Shown here piece after piece: positions 17,621 to 29,280 of a stretch of DNA of 64,000 nt (its first letter is position 1; each line of letters starts with the position of its first letter). Origin of the DNA: Sinomonas sp. P10A9. GTDB taxonomy: Bacteria; Actinomycetota; Actinomycetes; Actinomycetales; Micrococcaceae. Below the pieces are notes generated by a model. That model ran no database searches. It saw only the letters and a program-made list of their open reading frames with translations, and was not told the DNA's origin. Location of the stretch: NCBI RefSeq assembly GCF_041022165.1, contig NZ_CP163302.1, positions 2,542,001 through 2,606,000 on the forward strand, in the 5' to 3' direction. Made by a program: the position numbers and the translations under genes.

Positions 17621-20128
17621 CTAACTGACAATCTGGCGCAGGATCCGCATGCGGTGCCTCATCGTCAGGCCCGGCAGATAGGCCTGGGCCAGTGCCTGTC
17701 CGATGGCGGGCAGCTGGAGAGGATCCTGATAGTACATGTAGAGCGCATGGTATTCGGGCTGGAACCGCGACTTGAACTTTGCTAGGGAGCGGAAGCCGTA
17801 GACGGGCTCAAGGGCGTGCCCCACAGCGTTCAGGAGCCGCGAGAGGAGTTCGTCGCCGGCGTCCACCTCGGCGCGCTCACCCGTCGGATCGGCCGCGAGC
17901 GGAGACCCCGACAGTGAGATCCAGTCAACGCTGCTACGCAGTTCGGTCACGGCCGACGCGATGAGGAACTCCATGACTCCCGGGAAGGAGTCCGGGCCGC
18001 GCCTCATGAAGTCGAGGGTCCAGCCCACCACGCGGGAATCCTCGAACACGGGCAGCCAGCTCGTCACACCGCGGATCCTTCCCTGCTCGTCGGAGGCAAG
18101 GCACAGGAGGACTTCGGGGTCATTGAGCTCATCGACCCCTCCCAGGGTGAAGCCCATGTCCGGCAGGGCCTTCTGAGCGGACCATTCCTCGGAGAGCGCG
18201 CTCAGCTGCTGGCGCTGCGCGGGCGACAGCTGGTGGTACCTCGTCCACACGGCGCGGACCCCGAGCTTGCCAGCCTTGTTGACCGCAGTGCGGACGTTCT
18301 GCCACTCCTTGCCGACGAACTCCAGCTCCCGGACCCTCAGCCTCGTCTCCTGCGCCACCTCGACCCGGTGGAAGCCCCTCGAGCGCAGGACCGGCCACAG
18401 GTCGGCTGAGAGCGAATAGAAGCAGGGCACGAGCGCATTGCGTGCGCAATGTCCGATGAACTCCACCACCGCCGCCGGCCCGCGGCCCGGGGCACCGATC
18501 GGTCCCGCCACCGAGAGGGCGACCCTTCCGTGCAACTGGAAGGCGAGGCCCGCCGTCGCATGATCGTCGAACCAGAACTGGTTCGGGGGCCACAGGGTCA
18601 TCCATGAGAGCGTTCCCCCTCCCTTGCGCACGAGACTGCGGGCGAGATGCAGGCTGTCATCGCGCGCGCCGAGCGACTGACGCCCACGGAGCACGACGAC
18701 GGCGACGAGCACGAGTCCCACGAGCCACACGATGAGTCCGCTGTGCGTGAAGAGCCAGAGCTCCGCTTCGCTGCGGTTCCTGAAGAGCGTCTCGTAGCTT
18801 CTGGGGATAGGCGCGGGGAGGTACTGCCGGACGAGTTCTCCCACGAGGCCCCAGACCGAATCACGGCGCCCCAGGCCACCGCTCTGCCACCACAGGAGGG
18901 TGTAGGCGAGGACGAGGCCGCCGGCCACCACGGCGGCGACCGCGCCCAGGCGACGTCGCATGCCCCGGGCAGTCTGGACCGGGAACAGGTCGCGGTTGAG
19001 CCAGAGCACCACGATGAGCGCTATCGCCGTGAGGGCGATGGGCAGGATGTGGGCGAATCCCGAGGCCAGCGCCGAGAAGCGGGGCCGCCCCGGCGAGGCG
19101 CGCACCCTCAGGAACAGGGCAAGGTAGCCGACCGCGAGGGTGCCGACTGCCAGCTGTACCGCGATGGCCAGCCGCAGTGCAATAATGCGGCCGCGCCGCA
19201 GGCCCTCGGCGCAGACAAGGAGGATGGCCATGGGCACGAGGGAGGTCAGGTATCCCTCGGGCGAGAGGAAGGTCGGTTGGGCGGCCTGGAGGCATGCGGG
19301 ATCAACGGTGCCCCCGCAGTCCTGCTGCAGCTGGGTCAGCACCGGCAGTGGGTTCAGCACCATGTCCCTCACGAGCGCCAACGGCCCCGAAGGACTGCGG
19401 GTAAGAGCCGTGAGGACAGGGCCCACCGCTGCAAGCGTGACAATGACGACGAGGATGTTGCGGCGCTCTCGGACAGACGGCACCACAACATGGGCGTCCT
19501 GGCGCCGGCGCGTGGACCACCACGACGCAACGATTCCGAGCAGGGCTCCCATGAGCCCGAGGACGGTCTCCGAGTGCCCCACATACAGCGTGAGCATCGC
19601 GGCGATGCCGATCACTGCGGTGTGCAGGCGCCTCCGCCAGAGGACGCCGAGCGAGGGACTCGCTGCCATGGCGGTGAAGACCGCGGCCGGGTACGGGCCG
19701 AGGACAGGGTCCTCGACCATCGACCCGAGCCAGCCGTCGCCGCCGATGCGGGCGAGCTGGGTCACGGTGAAGAACACCATGACCGTGGCAAAGTCCCCGA
19801 GGAAGAACAGCGCCGCGGCCTTGAGGGAGCCGTAGGCCGTCTCGGCCACCGGCACGAGCGTGCCGACCACGACCGTCGCAGCGACATAGGCGAGGGGGTT
19901 CGTAACGAAGAAGATGGACGTCAGCGCGGCCCACCACTGGCCCGAGCGCAGCGACCCGAGGTCGCCACCGACGATGTCGAGGACGGCAGGGCTGGGACCG
20001 GAGAGGATGCTGCCCGTGGCGATCCCCGTGATCCAGAGGGTCGCGATCACGCCAACGGTGAACGGAACCCTCCGGGCGCCGCGGAGGGCCGCCTTCAGCG
20101 CCGAAACGAGCGACTTGATCCCGGTCAC
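17621..20128 (-). CDS. MprF-like protein: rhomboid-like membrane part plus DUF2156 transferase
   Basis: An 835-residue protein. The C-terminal third (about 500-800) is the cytosolic DUF2156/aminoacyl-phosphatidylglycerol transferase fold, with FMRRGPDSFPGVMEFLIA and GFRSLAKFKSRFQPEYHALYM. The N-terminal 230 residues resemble rhomboids (LRSGQWWAALTSIF, later YVGHSETVLGLMGALLG) but lack a clear GxSG, so a pseudoprotease-like scaffold is inferred. More transmembrane segments link the two parts. By family it would modify phosphatidylglycerol with an amino acid or flip lipid. The start is GTG 20128, overlapping the esterase TGA by GTGA. It is the last gene of the long atp-region run. Confidence 0.8.
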   Translation of the reverse strand: MTGIKSLVSALKAALRGARRVPFTVGVIATLWITGIATGSILSGPSPAVLDIVGGDLGSLRSGQWWAALTSIFFVTNPLAYVAATVVVGTLVPVAETAYGSLKAAALFFLGDFATVMVFFTVTQLARIGGDGWLGSMVEDPVLGPYPAAVFTAMAASPSLGVLWRRRLHTAVIGIAAMLTLYVGHSETVLGLMGALLGIVASWWSTRRRQDAHVVVPSVRERRNILVVIVTLAAVGPVLTALTRSPSGPLALVRDMVLNPLPVLTQLQQDCGGTVDPACLQAAQPTFLSPEGYLTSLVPMAILLVCAEGLRRGRIIALRLAIAVQLAVGTLAVGYLALFLRVRASPGRPRFSALASGFAHILPIALTAIALIVVLWLNRDLFPVQTARGMRRRLGAVAAVVAGGLVLAYTLLWWQSGGLGRRDSVWGLVGELVRQYLPAPIPRSYETLFRNRSEAELWLFTHSGLIVWLVGLVLVAVVVLRGRQSLGARDDSLHLARSLVRKGGGTLSWMTLWPPNQFWFDDHATAGLAFQLHGRVALSVAGPIGAPGRGPAAVVEFIGHCARNALVPCFYSLSADLWPVLRSRGFHRVEVAQETRLRVRELEFVGKEWQNVRTAVNKAGKLGVRAVWTRYHQLSPAQRQQLSALSEEWSAQKALPDMGFTLGGVDELNDPEVLLCLASDEQGRIRGVTSWLPVFEDSRVVGWTLDFMRRGPDSFPGVMEFLIASAVTELRSSVDWISLSGSPLAADPTGERAEVDAGDELLSRLLNAVGHALEPVYGFRSLAKFKSRFQPEYHALYMYYQDPLQLPAIGQALAQAYLPGLTMRHRMRILRQIVS

Positions 20129-21444
20129 GGCAGGCTCCAGCGTGACGCCAGAAGGTCAAGCCCCACGGGAATCGCCTTGGCGATCATCTCCCACGAGTGG
20201 GCCTCGCCGGGGACGAACTCCTCGTGCACCTCCACGCCGCCACCGCGCGCCTGGCCCGCGATGATGTCCGCCTGGGTCATGAAGTCAGTGTCACGGGTGC
20301 CCGCGGCGAGGAACAGGAACTGTCCCTCTTGGCCCCCTAGAGCGAAGAAGTGTGCGGGAATCTGCTCCTCGAAGGCCGCGGTGTCCCCGCCGAAGGCGCC
20401 ATCGATCGTCTTGCGCCGATCCTTGGCCAGCGCCGGCTCCTTCTCGGCGGCGAAACCCAAGGCGGAGCCGAAGATCTCAGGATGCTTGGCGAGGAGCTGG
20501 ACCGCGCACGTCCCGCCGAAGGAGAATCCCCCGGCGGACCACTCTCGAGGGTCCATCGCCACGGTGAGGTGCGCCTTGATCCAGGGGACGACGTCTTGGG
20601 TGAGATACGTCTCTGCCTTGCCGAGCTTCGTATCCATGCACAGCGTGTTGTTGCCCGGCGCTCCAAGCGGGTCGACGACGACGGCAATGGGTGCCACGCC
20701 GCCGTGCTTTGCCGCAAAGCGGTCCAAGGTGATCCGGAGCTGTCCGCCGCCCAGCCAGTCCGACGGATTGCCGGGCTGGCCTGCCATGAGCAGCAGGACC
20801 GGCAGTTCAGGCCGTGTGGTCGCAAAGTACGCCGGGGGAAGGTAGATGTACGCGTCCCGCGCGGAGAAGCCCGATGCCGTGTTGGGGAGGTGGGCCTTGC
20901 GGAGTTCGCCGTTGTCCGGCAGTCCGTCCGGTGCCTTCCACGAGGCGATGGGAACTGAGGGCGTTCCGGCCCTCTCCAGCGTGGGTACGAGGGCCTGGAT
21001 ACGGTTGACCGCCACACCGGCGAGATCCGCGACGGTGAGATTGAGGCCGAAGTACGCGTTGATCTGCTGCACGGACAGGAGCGCAACGGTCAGCGCAGAG
21101 ACGACGGCCACGGCCCGCCGGCCCCATACACGCCTCGTCAGACCCAGCCGGACGATTCCGACGACAGCGAGCACGACGCCGAGGACGCCGAAGGCGGACG
21201 AGAAGAGGACGTCGCCCGGGAGGTCCTCGGGGAAGACGTTCAGGATGTCCACGAGCAGCCAGTGAACGGTGAGGGTCACCGTGACCGCCAGCGCAGCACC
21301 CGCCACCAGCAGGAACGCGCCGCGCGCTATCGGACGCCTGAGGAGGACCAGGCCCACGAGGAACACGGTCCCCGCGACCCCGAGAGTCCAGCACGCCACG
21401 GCGACAGGACCATCGACGAGCCTCAGGTCGTAGAACCAGTCCAT
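20125..21444 (-). CDS. membrane-anchored esterase (Ag85/esterase-D-like)
   Basis: A 439-residue protein. Three or four N-terminal membrane segments (about 10-130) carry a C-terminal alpha/beta hydrolase with WSAGGFSFGGTCAVQLL, where the Ser of GFSFGG is the nucleophile. YIYLPPAYFATTRPELPVLLLMAG and GEAHSWEMIAKAIPVGLDLL provide the flanking and His-containing blocks of the putative esterase family. The active domain probably faces outside the cell. The start is ATG 21444 (MDWFYDLRLVDG), seven bases after the DUF2550 stop. The 3' end overlaps the MprF-like gene by four bases, so both are likely made together; the substrate is unknown. Confidence 0.8.
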   Translation of the reverse strand: MDWFYDLRLVDGPVAVACWTLGVAGTVFLVGLVLLRRPIARGAFLLVAGAALAVTVTLTVHWLLVDILNVFPEDLPGDVLFSSAFGVLGVVLAVVGIVRLGLTRRVWGRRAVAVVSALTVALLSVQQINAYFGLNLTVADLAGVAVNRIQALVPTLERAGTPSVPIASWKAPDGLPDNGELRKAHLPNTASGFSARDAYIYLPPAYFATTRPELPVLLLMAGQPGNPSDWLGGGQLRITLDRFAAKHGGVAPIAVVVDPLGAPGNNTLCMDTKLGKAETYLTQDVVPWIKAHLTVAMDPREWSAGGFSFGGTCAVQLLAKHPEIFGSALGFAAEKEPALAKDRRKTIDGAFGGDTAAFEEQIPAHFFALGGQEGQFLFLAAGTRDTDFMTQADIIAGQARGGGVEVHEEFVPGEAHSWEMIAKAIPVGLDLLASRWSLP

Positions 21445-21451
21445 GGCGGGG

Positions 21452-21883
21452 TCAGCGCCAGGTTCCGACGCCGATGACCGGTCCGGCCTCAAGCCACGAA
21501 GCGAGGCCGGCGTAGGCGCTGAAGTCCATGGCGAAGCGCACGCTCTCGCCCAGATAACGCAGTTCGACCACTACCACGTCGGCCTGCACGCGAGTCCGTT
21601 CGGCCTCCGTGGGTGCCCTCCGCCCGAGGAGCTCAAGCGAGCTCCTCGTGAACCGGTGCCCTGCGACCGGACTCAGGGAGAGCAGATTGAACCATTCGAG
21701 TTCTGCGTCCTGATAACGGCAAACCCCCATCCGCCAGGGCCCGGAGGCTTTGGAGATGGAGGCATCGACCGTCCCCAGAGTGCGCCGCAGAACGAAGCGG
21801 CGCACCCCGAGAGTGCAGAGCATCGCCACGAGGAGCAGGAAGACCACTGCCAGGACGACGAACGGAATGGCGGAATCGTCCAT
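21452..21883 (-). CDS. DUF2550 domain protein
   Basis: A 143-residue protein with one N-terminal transmembrane helix (about 7-28) and a cytosolic or peripheral domain containing WRMGVCRYQDAELEWF and LELLGRR. This is the DUF2550 family, which follows atpC in many actinobacteria; its function is unknown. The start is ATG 21883, ten bases after the atpC stop, so it is very probably co-transcribed with the ATP synthase genes and with the esterase seven bases beyond. Confidence 0.88.
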   Translation of the reverse strand: MDDSAIPFVVLAVVFLLLVAMLCTLGVRRFVLRRTLGTVDASISKASGPWRMGVCRYQDAELEWFNLLSLSPVAGHRFTRSSLELLGRRAPTEAERTRVQADVVVVELRYLGESVRFAMDFSAYAGLASWLEAGPVIGVGTWR

Positions 21884-21893
21884 CGAGGTCTTG

Positions 21894-22175
21894 CTAACGA
21901 GTCCCCGCGGCCGATTCGCCGATCTGGGCGTTGTCGGCGACGATCACGACGCGGTCCGAATCGACGGAGAAGAATCCGCCGTCGACCGTCGCAGTGATCC
22001 TCGAGCCGGAGACCGGCTCGATCTCAATCTCGCCCGCATGCAGGATCGCGAGGACCGGGGTGTGTCCCGGAAGGATCCCGATCTCGCCGTCCGCGGTGCG
22101 GGCCTTGACCATTTTCGCCGGGCCGGACCACACGAAGTGGTCCGCCGCGACGATCTCGACCTCGAGCTCAGCCAT
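21894..22175 (-). CDS. atpC: ATP synthase F1 epsilon subunit
   Basis: A 93-residue central-stalk subunit, MAELEVEIV to the end. It has the beta-sandwich block GEIGILPGHTPVLAIL, but the C-terminal helical hairpin of longer epsilon subunits is largely missing, as is common for short actinobacterial versions. The start is ATG 22175, one base after the atpD stop codon (TAG, 22177-22179); the frame stays open upstream inside atpD but that part is unrelated. Confidence 0.95.
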   Translation of the reverse strand: MAELEVEIVAADHFVWSGPAKMVKARTADGEIGILPGHTPVLAILHAGEIEIEPVSGSRITATVDGGFFSVDSDRVVIVADNAQIGESAAGTR

Positions 22176-22176
22176 G

Positions 22177-23664
<1,488 letters not shown>

Positions 23665-23695
23665 CTATCGGTGGGTGCTCGCACGGACCGTGCGC

Positions 23696-24586
23696 TCAGG
23701 CGTTGAGCGCATCGGCACCAGCGATGATCTCAGTCAGCTCCTGCGTGATCTCCGCCTGGCGGGCGGTGTTGCGCAGTCGCGTGTACTTCTTGATCAGATC
23801 CGTGGCGTTGTCGCCCGCGTTCTTCATGGCCCGCTGGCGCGAGGCGAGCTCGCTCGCAGCGGCCTGAAGCATGGCCGCGAAGATCCGCGACTCGATGTAC
23901 CGCGGCAGCAGGGCGTCCAGCACCTGCTCGGGCTCGGGCTCGTACTCGTAGAGCGGCAGGATCTCCTTCGCGTCCGCAGCGTTCTCCTCGACGACCTCGA
24001 GGGGAAGCAGACGGATCACGGTAGGCTCCTGCACCACCATTGACTTGAACTGGGTATAGACGACGTGGATCTCGTCGACCCCGCCGTCCTCGTAACGCGC
24101 GGCAAAGGCCTCGAGGAGGACCTTGCTGATCTCCCGCGCGGTTGCGAAATCAGGGTTGTCGGTTCCGCCGGTCCACACCCGCACGTAGTCGCGGTTGCGG
24201 AAGTCGAAGTAGGCCTGGCCCTTGCGGCCGACGAGGTACGTGGCCACCTCCTTGCCCTCTCCGCGGAGGAGCTCGACAAGCGATTCGGCCTGCTTCATGA
24301 TGCTGGCCGAGTAGGCGCCGGCCTGGCCCCGGTCTGCCGTGAGGACCAGCACTGCCGCGCGCCGCACCTGGGTGGGCTCGGTGGTCAGCGGGTGGTCGAT
24401 CTCGGACGAAGAGGAGACAGCAGAAACGGCGCGAGTAATGGCATTCGCGTACGGCAGGGAGGCGGCCACGCGGGCGCGCGCCTTGCCGATGCGGGAGGTA
24501 GCAATCAGCTCCATCGCCTTGAACATCTTGCGCATCGACGACGTCGAGGCAATCTTCTGGCGGTAGACCCGGATCTGGGCTCCCAT
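23696..24586 (-). CDS. atpG: ATP synthase F1 gamma subunit
   Basis: A 296-residue rotor subunit. The N-terminal coiled-coil strand starts [14 protein letters not shown] and the conserved C-terminal strand ends [23 protein letters not shown]. The start is ATG 24586, with AGGAAAGGA at good spacing. It lies between atpA and atpD in the standard order. Confidence 0.97.
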   Translation of the reverse strand: MGAQIRVYRQKIASTSSMRKMFKAMELIATSRIGKARARVAASLPYANAITRAVSAVSSSSEIDHPLTTEPTQVRRAAVLVLTADRGQAGAYSASIMKQAESLVELLRGEGKEVATYLVGRKGQAYFDFRNRDYVRVWTGGTDNPDFATAREISKVLLEAFAARYEDGGVDEIHVVYTQFKSMVVQEPTVIRLLPLEVVEENAADAKEILPLYEYEPEPEQVLDALLPRYIESRIFAAMLQAAASELASRQRAMKNAGDNATDLIKKYTRLRNTARQAEITQELTEIIAGADALNA

Positions 24587-24663
24587 TCTTGTCCTTTCCT
24601 CACCCTCGCTGACTGGCCGGGCCGGTGCCGTGGGCTCCGGCCCGCCCAGTCAGACGCAGGGAA

Positions 24664-26301
24664 TCAGCGCTTCTGCTTGACGATCTTTTCCTGGTTGACG
24701 TCGCCCTCGGGAAGAGCCTCGTGCTCTTCGTGGCCGGCGCCGACCAGCTGGCTGTCGCCCTCGCCGAAGAAGCCGACCTTGAAGTCCGCCACAGCGGTCT
24801 TGAGGGCCTCGACGGTGTCGTCCTCGAGCTTGCCGGTCTGGGCAAGGGTCGTCAGGATCGACGTCTTGCGCTTGAGGTAGTCGAGGAAGTCCACCTCGAA
24901 CCGGCGCACGTCCTCGACAGGGACGTCGTCAAGGTAGCCACGCGTACCGGCCCAGATCGACACGACCTGCTCCTCGACCGGGTACGGCGAGTACTGGCCC
25001 TGCTTGAGCAGCTCCATGAGGCGGGCTCCGCGGGTGAGCTGCTGGCGGGACGCTGCGTCGAGGTCCGAGGCGAACATCGCGAAGGCCTGCATGTCGCGGT
25101 ACTGCGCGAGGTCGAGCTTGAGCGTGCCGGAGACCGACTTCATCGCCTTGACCTGGGCAGCGCCGCCCACGCGGGAAACCGAGATGCCGACGTCGACCGC
25201 CGGGCGCTGGTTCGCGTTGAACAGGTCCGACTGGAGGAAGATCTGGCCGTCGGTGATCGAGATGACGTTGGTCGGGATGTACGCCGAAACGTCGTTCGCC
25301 TTGGTCTCGATGATCGGCAGGCCGGTCATCGAACCCGCACCGAGCTCGTCCGAGAGCTTGGCACAGCGCTCGAGCAGGCGGGAGTGCAAGTAGAAGACGT
25401 CGCCCGGGTACGCCTCGCGGCCCGGCGGGCGGCGGAGGAGCAGGGAGACGGCACGGTAGGCCTCGGCCTGCTTCGAGAGGTCATCGAAGATGATCAGGAC
25501 GTGCTTGCCGCCGTACATCCAGTGCTGGCCAATGGCCGAGCCGGCGTAGGGGGCAAGGTACTTGAAGCCCGCCGGGTCGGACGCCGGGGAGGCCACGATC
25601 GTCGTGTACTCGAGAGCACCATGGTCCTCGAGGGTCTGGCGCACAGCCGCGATCGTCGAGGCCTTCTGGCCGATCGCGACGTAGATGCAGCGGACCTGCT
25701 TCGTGGCGTCGCCCGAGGCCCAGTTGGACTTCTGGTTGATGATCGTGTCGACCGCGATGGCCGTCTTGCCGGTCTGGCGGTCACCGATGATGAGCTGGCG
25801 CTGGCCGCGGCCGATCGGGATCATCGCGTCGATGGCCTTGAGGCCGGTCTGCATCGGCTCGTGGACCGACTTGCGCTGCGTGACGCCGGGAGCCTGGAGC
25901 TCGAGCGCGCGGGTGGTCTCGGCCGCGATCGGACCCAGGTCATCGATGGGGGCACCCAGCGGGTCCACGACGCGGCCAAGGAAGGCGTCGCCGACCGGCA
26001 CGGAGAGGATCTGGCCGGTGCGGTGCACCTCCTGGCCCTCCTCGATGCCGCCGAAGTCGCCGAGGATGATGACGCCGATCTCGCGGACGTCGAGGTTCTG
26101 GGCGAGGCCCAGCGTGCCATCCTCGAAACGGAGGAGCTCGTTCGCCATCACCGAGGGGAGGCCCTCGACGCGGGCAATGCCGTCACCGGCAGACGTGACA
26201 TGGCCGACCTCGACGCGATCAGCCGTGCCAGGCTCGTAGGAAGCCGCGAAGTCGTTCAGCGCGCTGCGGACGTCGTCGGCATTGATGGTCAATTCGGCCA
26301 T
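24664..26301 (-). CDS. atpA: ATP synthase F1 alpha subunit
   Basis: A 545-residue non-catalytic nucleotide-binding subunit. Walker A reads [11 protein letters not shown] and [10 protein letters not shown] gives the Walker B region. The C-terminus is a charged extension after residue 510 ([10 protein letters not shown] then an acidic, Gln/Lys-rich tail), as in other actinobacteria. The start is ATG 26301 ([15 protein letters not shown]). Confidence 0.97.
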   Translation of the reverse strand: MAELTINADDVRSALNDFAASYEPGTADRVEVGHVTSAGDGIARVEGLPSVMANELLRFEDGTLGLAQNLDVREIGVIILGDFGGIEEGQEVHRTGQILSVPVGDAFLGRVVDPLGAPIDDLGPIAAETTRALELQAPGVTQRKSVHEPMQTGLKAIDAMIPIGRGQRQLIIGDRQTGKTAIAVDTIINQKSNWASGDATKQVRCIYVAIGQKASTIAAVRQTLEDHGALEYTTIVASPASDPAGFKYLAPYAGSAIGQHWMYGGKHVLIIFDDLSKQAEAYRAVSLLLRRPPGREAYPGDVFYLHSRLLERCAKLSDELGAGSMTGLPIIETKANDVSAYIPTNVISITDGQIFLQSDLFNANQRPAVDVGISVSRVGGAAQVKAMKSVSGTLKLDLAQYRDMQAFAMFASDLDAASRQQLTRGARLMELLKQGQYSPYPVEEQVVSIWAGTRGYLDDVPVEDVRRFEVDFLDYLKRKTSILTTLAQTGKLEDDTVEALKTAVADFKVGFFGEGDSQLVGAGHEEHEALPEGDVNQEKIVKQKR

Positions 26302-26392
26302 CTTGCAGTCCTGCTCTCTTGAGTCTCGTGGTCATCGAAGAGCCGTACTGCCTGCGATGACCGAATTGTCTGATACGAAGTGTGCTGTTGCC

Positions 26393-27222
26393 TCAGCGTG
26401 CCTGAGCTGCGAGCTGACGACGCAGCTCGCCAAGCCGAGTCACCGTCGAGGCATCGAGCACCTCGTCGCCGACCGAAACGCGGACGCCGCCGACGAGCGA
26501 CGGATCCAGGGTCGTGTTCATCTTGAGCTCGCGCCCGTAGAGGCCGTTGAGCCCCGCCTGCATCCGCTGGGTCTGCGCCTCCGAGAGGGGGCGCGCGACG
26601 GCGACGTCGGCGATCCAGCGCTTCTGGCGTCCGGCGGCGAGAGAAGCGAACTTCTCGACGAGGGCCGTTGGCTTGGCGCCGCGCGGAGCCGTCACTGCCT
26701 GCCCGATGAGAAGCTTCGCTTCCTCGGAGGCTCCCGGAACAAGGCGGAGCGCGAGTGCGCGCCTCGCCTCCTCCGGGGCCTGCTGGTCCGTTACGGCTGC
26801 CTGCACGTCATGGTTCGACTCGACCGTGCTGATGAAGGCGAACAGGTCGTTCTGGAGCTTCTCCAGTCCACCGTGGCCATCTGCACCGGCGCCCTGCTCG
26901 GCCACGGCGATCGCCACGGTCGAGGCAAGGGTCTCGAGTGCATCGCTGACATCGCGGGCATCGGCCCAGCGCGAGGCGGCCAGGCTGGCCGTGATCTCGA
27001 CGGCGTCGAAGCTCGCCTTGCCGTCCAGCAGACCGTGCACGAGTGCCGACTTCTCCGCGCCCTCACGGGACGAATCGGTCAGCGCGCGGCGGAGGCCGGC
27101 GGAGCCGTCAAGGACACCCAGGATGCTGAAGAGCTCCCGTGCCAGCGACAGCGAGGCCGTGGGCAGTTTGGTCTCCAGGTCCGCCAGCGCGGCGGCCAGC
27201 GATTCGCTCGATGCTCTTGCCA

Positions 27223-27223
<1 letters not shown>
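26393..27223 (-). CDS. atpH: ATP synthase delta subunit
   Basis: A 276-residue peripheral-stalk subunit, longer than the roughly 180 residues of E. coli delta. The C-terminal half carries the typical end LKMNTTLDPSLVGGVRVSVGD; the N-terminal half supplies extra helical length. Unlike mycobacteria it is not fused to a b-type subunit. The start ATG 27223 overlaps the atpF TAA stop by one base (TAATG). Confidence 0.95.
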
Positions 27224-27789
<566 letters not shown>

Positions 27790-27828
27790 CTACTCGGTTC
27801 TGGCTGAGTGTGCCTTGTGGGAAAAGGG

Positions 27829-28032
27829 TCAGAGCACGAAGGCGAACACGAGGCCGAGGATCGCGAGCGCCTCGGTCAGTGCGAGGCCAAGGAAGGCGAT
27901 CGGCTGGAGCACGCGCTGCGCCTCCGGCTGGCGGGCGACGCCGTTGATGTAGGCCGCGAAGACGAGGCCCACACCGATGGCACCGCCAATGGCAGACAGA
28001 CCGTACCCGACGAGGTTGATGTTGCCGGTCAT
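27829..28032 (-). CDS. atpE: ATP synthase F0 c subunit
   Basis: A 67-residue hairpin proteolipid of the rotor ring. Helix 1 is Gly/Ala-rich ([18 protein letters not shown]), the polar loop is ARQPEAQ, and helix 2 has LTEALAIL with the proton-carrying Glu54. The start ATG 28032 is preceded by AAGGAAC, a strong ribosome site, fitting the high copy number of subunit c. Confidence 0.97.
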   Translation of the reverse strand: MTGNINLVGYGLSAIGGAIGVGLVFAAYINGVARQPEAQRVLQPIAFLGLALTEALAILGLVFAFVL

Positions 28033-28080
28033 TGTGTTCCTTTCAGGTTGCCCAAAGGGGCGATTTTCGTGTTCGGTTCA

Positions 28081-28096
28081 TCCCCCTTCAGGGGGA
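28081..28096 (-). promoter_or_regulatory. hairpin in the atpB-atpE spacer
   Basis: Just past the atpB stop (28101-28103) the minus strand reads TCCCCC-TGAA-GGGGGA, a perfect 6-bp stem with a four-base loop, about 49 bases before the atpE ATG. There is no T-run, so an mRNA-stability or processing role is more likely than termination. Confidence 0.45.
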
Positions 28097-28100
28097 ATTC

Positions 28101-28901
28101 TCAGTGGGCGTCGGCGTGAAGCGCGCCCTGGATGTAGATCGCGGTCAGCAGGGTGAAGACATAGGCCTGCAGGACCATGATCAAGGCCTCGAGCATGTAC
28201 ATCGCCGTGGCGCCGGCAAGGACGAGGATCGAAGCTCCCTTGAGCAGGACGTTCTCCTGCTCGATGAGGAACGCGATGCCCGAGCCAGCGAGGGCGACGA
28301 CGAGGTGCCCGGCGAGCATGGTCGCGAAGAGTCGGAGGCTGTGCGTCATCGGGCGGACGATGAAGTTCGAGATGATCTCGATCGGCACCACGATCGGCAT
28401 GATGAACCACGGGACACCGGACGGGACGACCGTGAGCTTGATGAACTTCGGGCCGAACTTCTTGAGCCCAACCCCGATCCACGTGACGTACACGAGGCCA
28501 GCGAGGAAGTACGCGCCGCCCACGTGGGACATGGTGGGCAGCTGGAGGAACGGGATCGCGCCGTAGATGTTGTTCACCAGGATGAAGAAGAAGAGGGCGA
28601 ACAGCAGGGGCACGAACTTCATGAAGTCGCGCCCGCCGATGATGTCCTTGCCGATCGAGTTGCGCACGAAGCCGTAGAGGTACTCCCCGGCGAACTGGAG
28701 CTTGCCCGGCACGAGCTGTCCCTTGCGGGACGCGGCGAGGAAGAACCAGGCGATGATGACGACGGACAGCAGGACCATGAGCATCTGCTTCGAGAAGCCG
28801 TCATGTTCGCCCCACGGGAAGATTGCCGGGAGGTGCATGTCCTCAAGAGTGGGCGGGGTGAAAGCGCCGGAGTCTTCGGCCGGAAGCGTGAGCGGGGTCA
28901 A
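28101..28901 (-). CDS. atpB: ATP synthase F0 a subunit
   Basis: A 266-residue proton-channel subunit with about five or six transmembrane helices. The essential arginine helix is visible as HSLRLFATMLAGHLVVAL, and the last helix carries LEALIMVLQAYVFTLL. The start is TTG 28901 (TTG ACC CCG); AGAGGAA lies about six bases upstream, which supports this rare start codon. It is the first of the core atp genes after atpZ. Confidence 0.95.
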   Translation of the reverse strand: MTPLTLPAEDSGAFTPPTLEDMHLPAIFPWGEHDGFSKQMLMVLLSVVIIAWFFLAASRKGQLVPGKLQFAGEYLYGFVRNSIGKDIIGGRDFMKFVPLLFALFFFILVNNIYGAIPFLQLPTMSHVGGAYFLAGLVYVTWIGVGLKKFGPKFIKLTVVPSGVPWFIMPIVVPIEIISNFIVRPMTHSLRLFATMLAGHLVVALAGSGIAFLIEQENVLLKGASILVLAGATAMYMLEALIMVLQAYVFTLLTAIYIQGALHADAH

Positions 28902-28989
28902 CGCGTTTCCTCTCTGCAGTGTCCATCATCGGGCAGATGCCGGGGCGAGTAGCTTTCGACCCCCACATGTGAAATTTTTGGGTGCTCCA

Positions 28990-29280
28990 TCAGCGGCTGT
29001 CCTCGTCGGCGCGGTCCCCTGGGCCCTGAGGCTCGGCAGGACCCTTGGTGTGCGTCAGGAGCCCGTGCTTCATGGTCAGATAGATGCCGCCTGCAATCCC
29101 CACCAGTGCACCGACGAGCACGAGCCAGTGCGTTTTCAGGAGATTGTCCAGCCCCCACCCTATCAAACTCCAGACTACGATCCCGCCAATTACATAGCTG
29201 AAGACGGCCATTCCGGAGTTGTATCCGGAATCGCCCTCGGGCTTGCCGGCAGGCCCCTTCGGAGGGTTCTTCTCAGTCAT
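28990..29280 (-). CDS. AtpZ/AtpI-type small membrane protein
   Basis: A 96-residue protein with two transmembrane helices (AVFSYVIGGIVVWSLIGWGL and WLVLVGALVGIAGGIYL) and charged ends. This is the pattern of AtpZ/F0F1 assembly or Mg-uptake partners that precede atpB. The start is ATG 29280 (MTEKNPPKGPAG); a longer frame upstream overlaps the neighbouring gene and is Arg-rich. Its start overlaps the end of the next gene upstream by eight bases. Confidence 0.85.
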   Translation of the reverse strand: MTEKNPPKGPAGKPEGDSGYNSGMAVFSYVIGGIVVWSLIGWGLDNLLKTHWLVLVGALVGIAGGIYLTMKHGLLTHTKGPAEPQGPGDRADEDSR

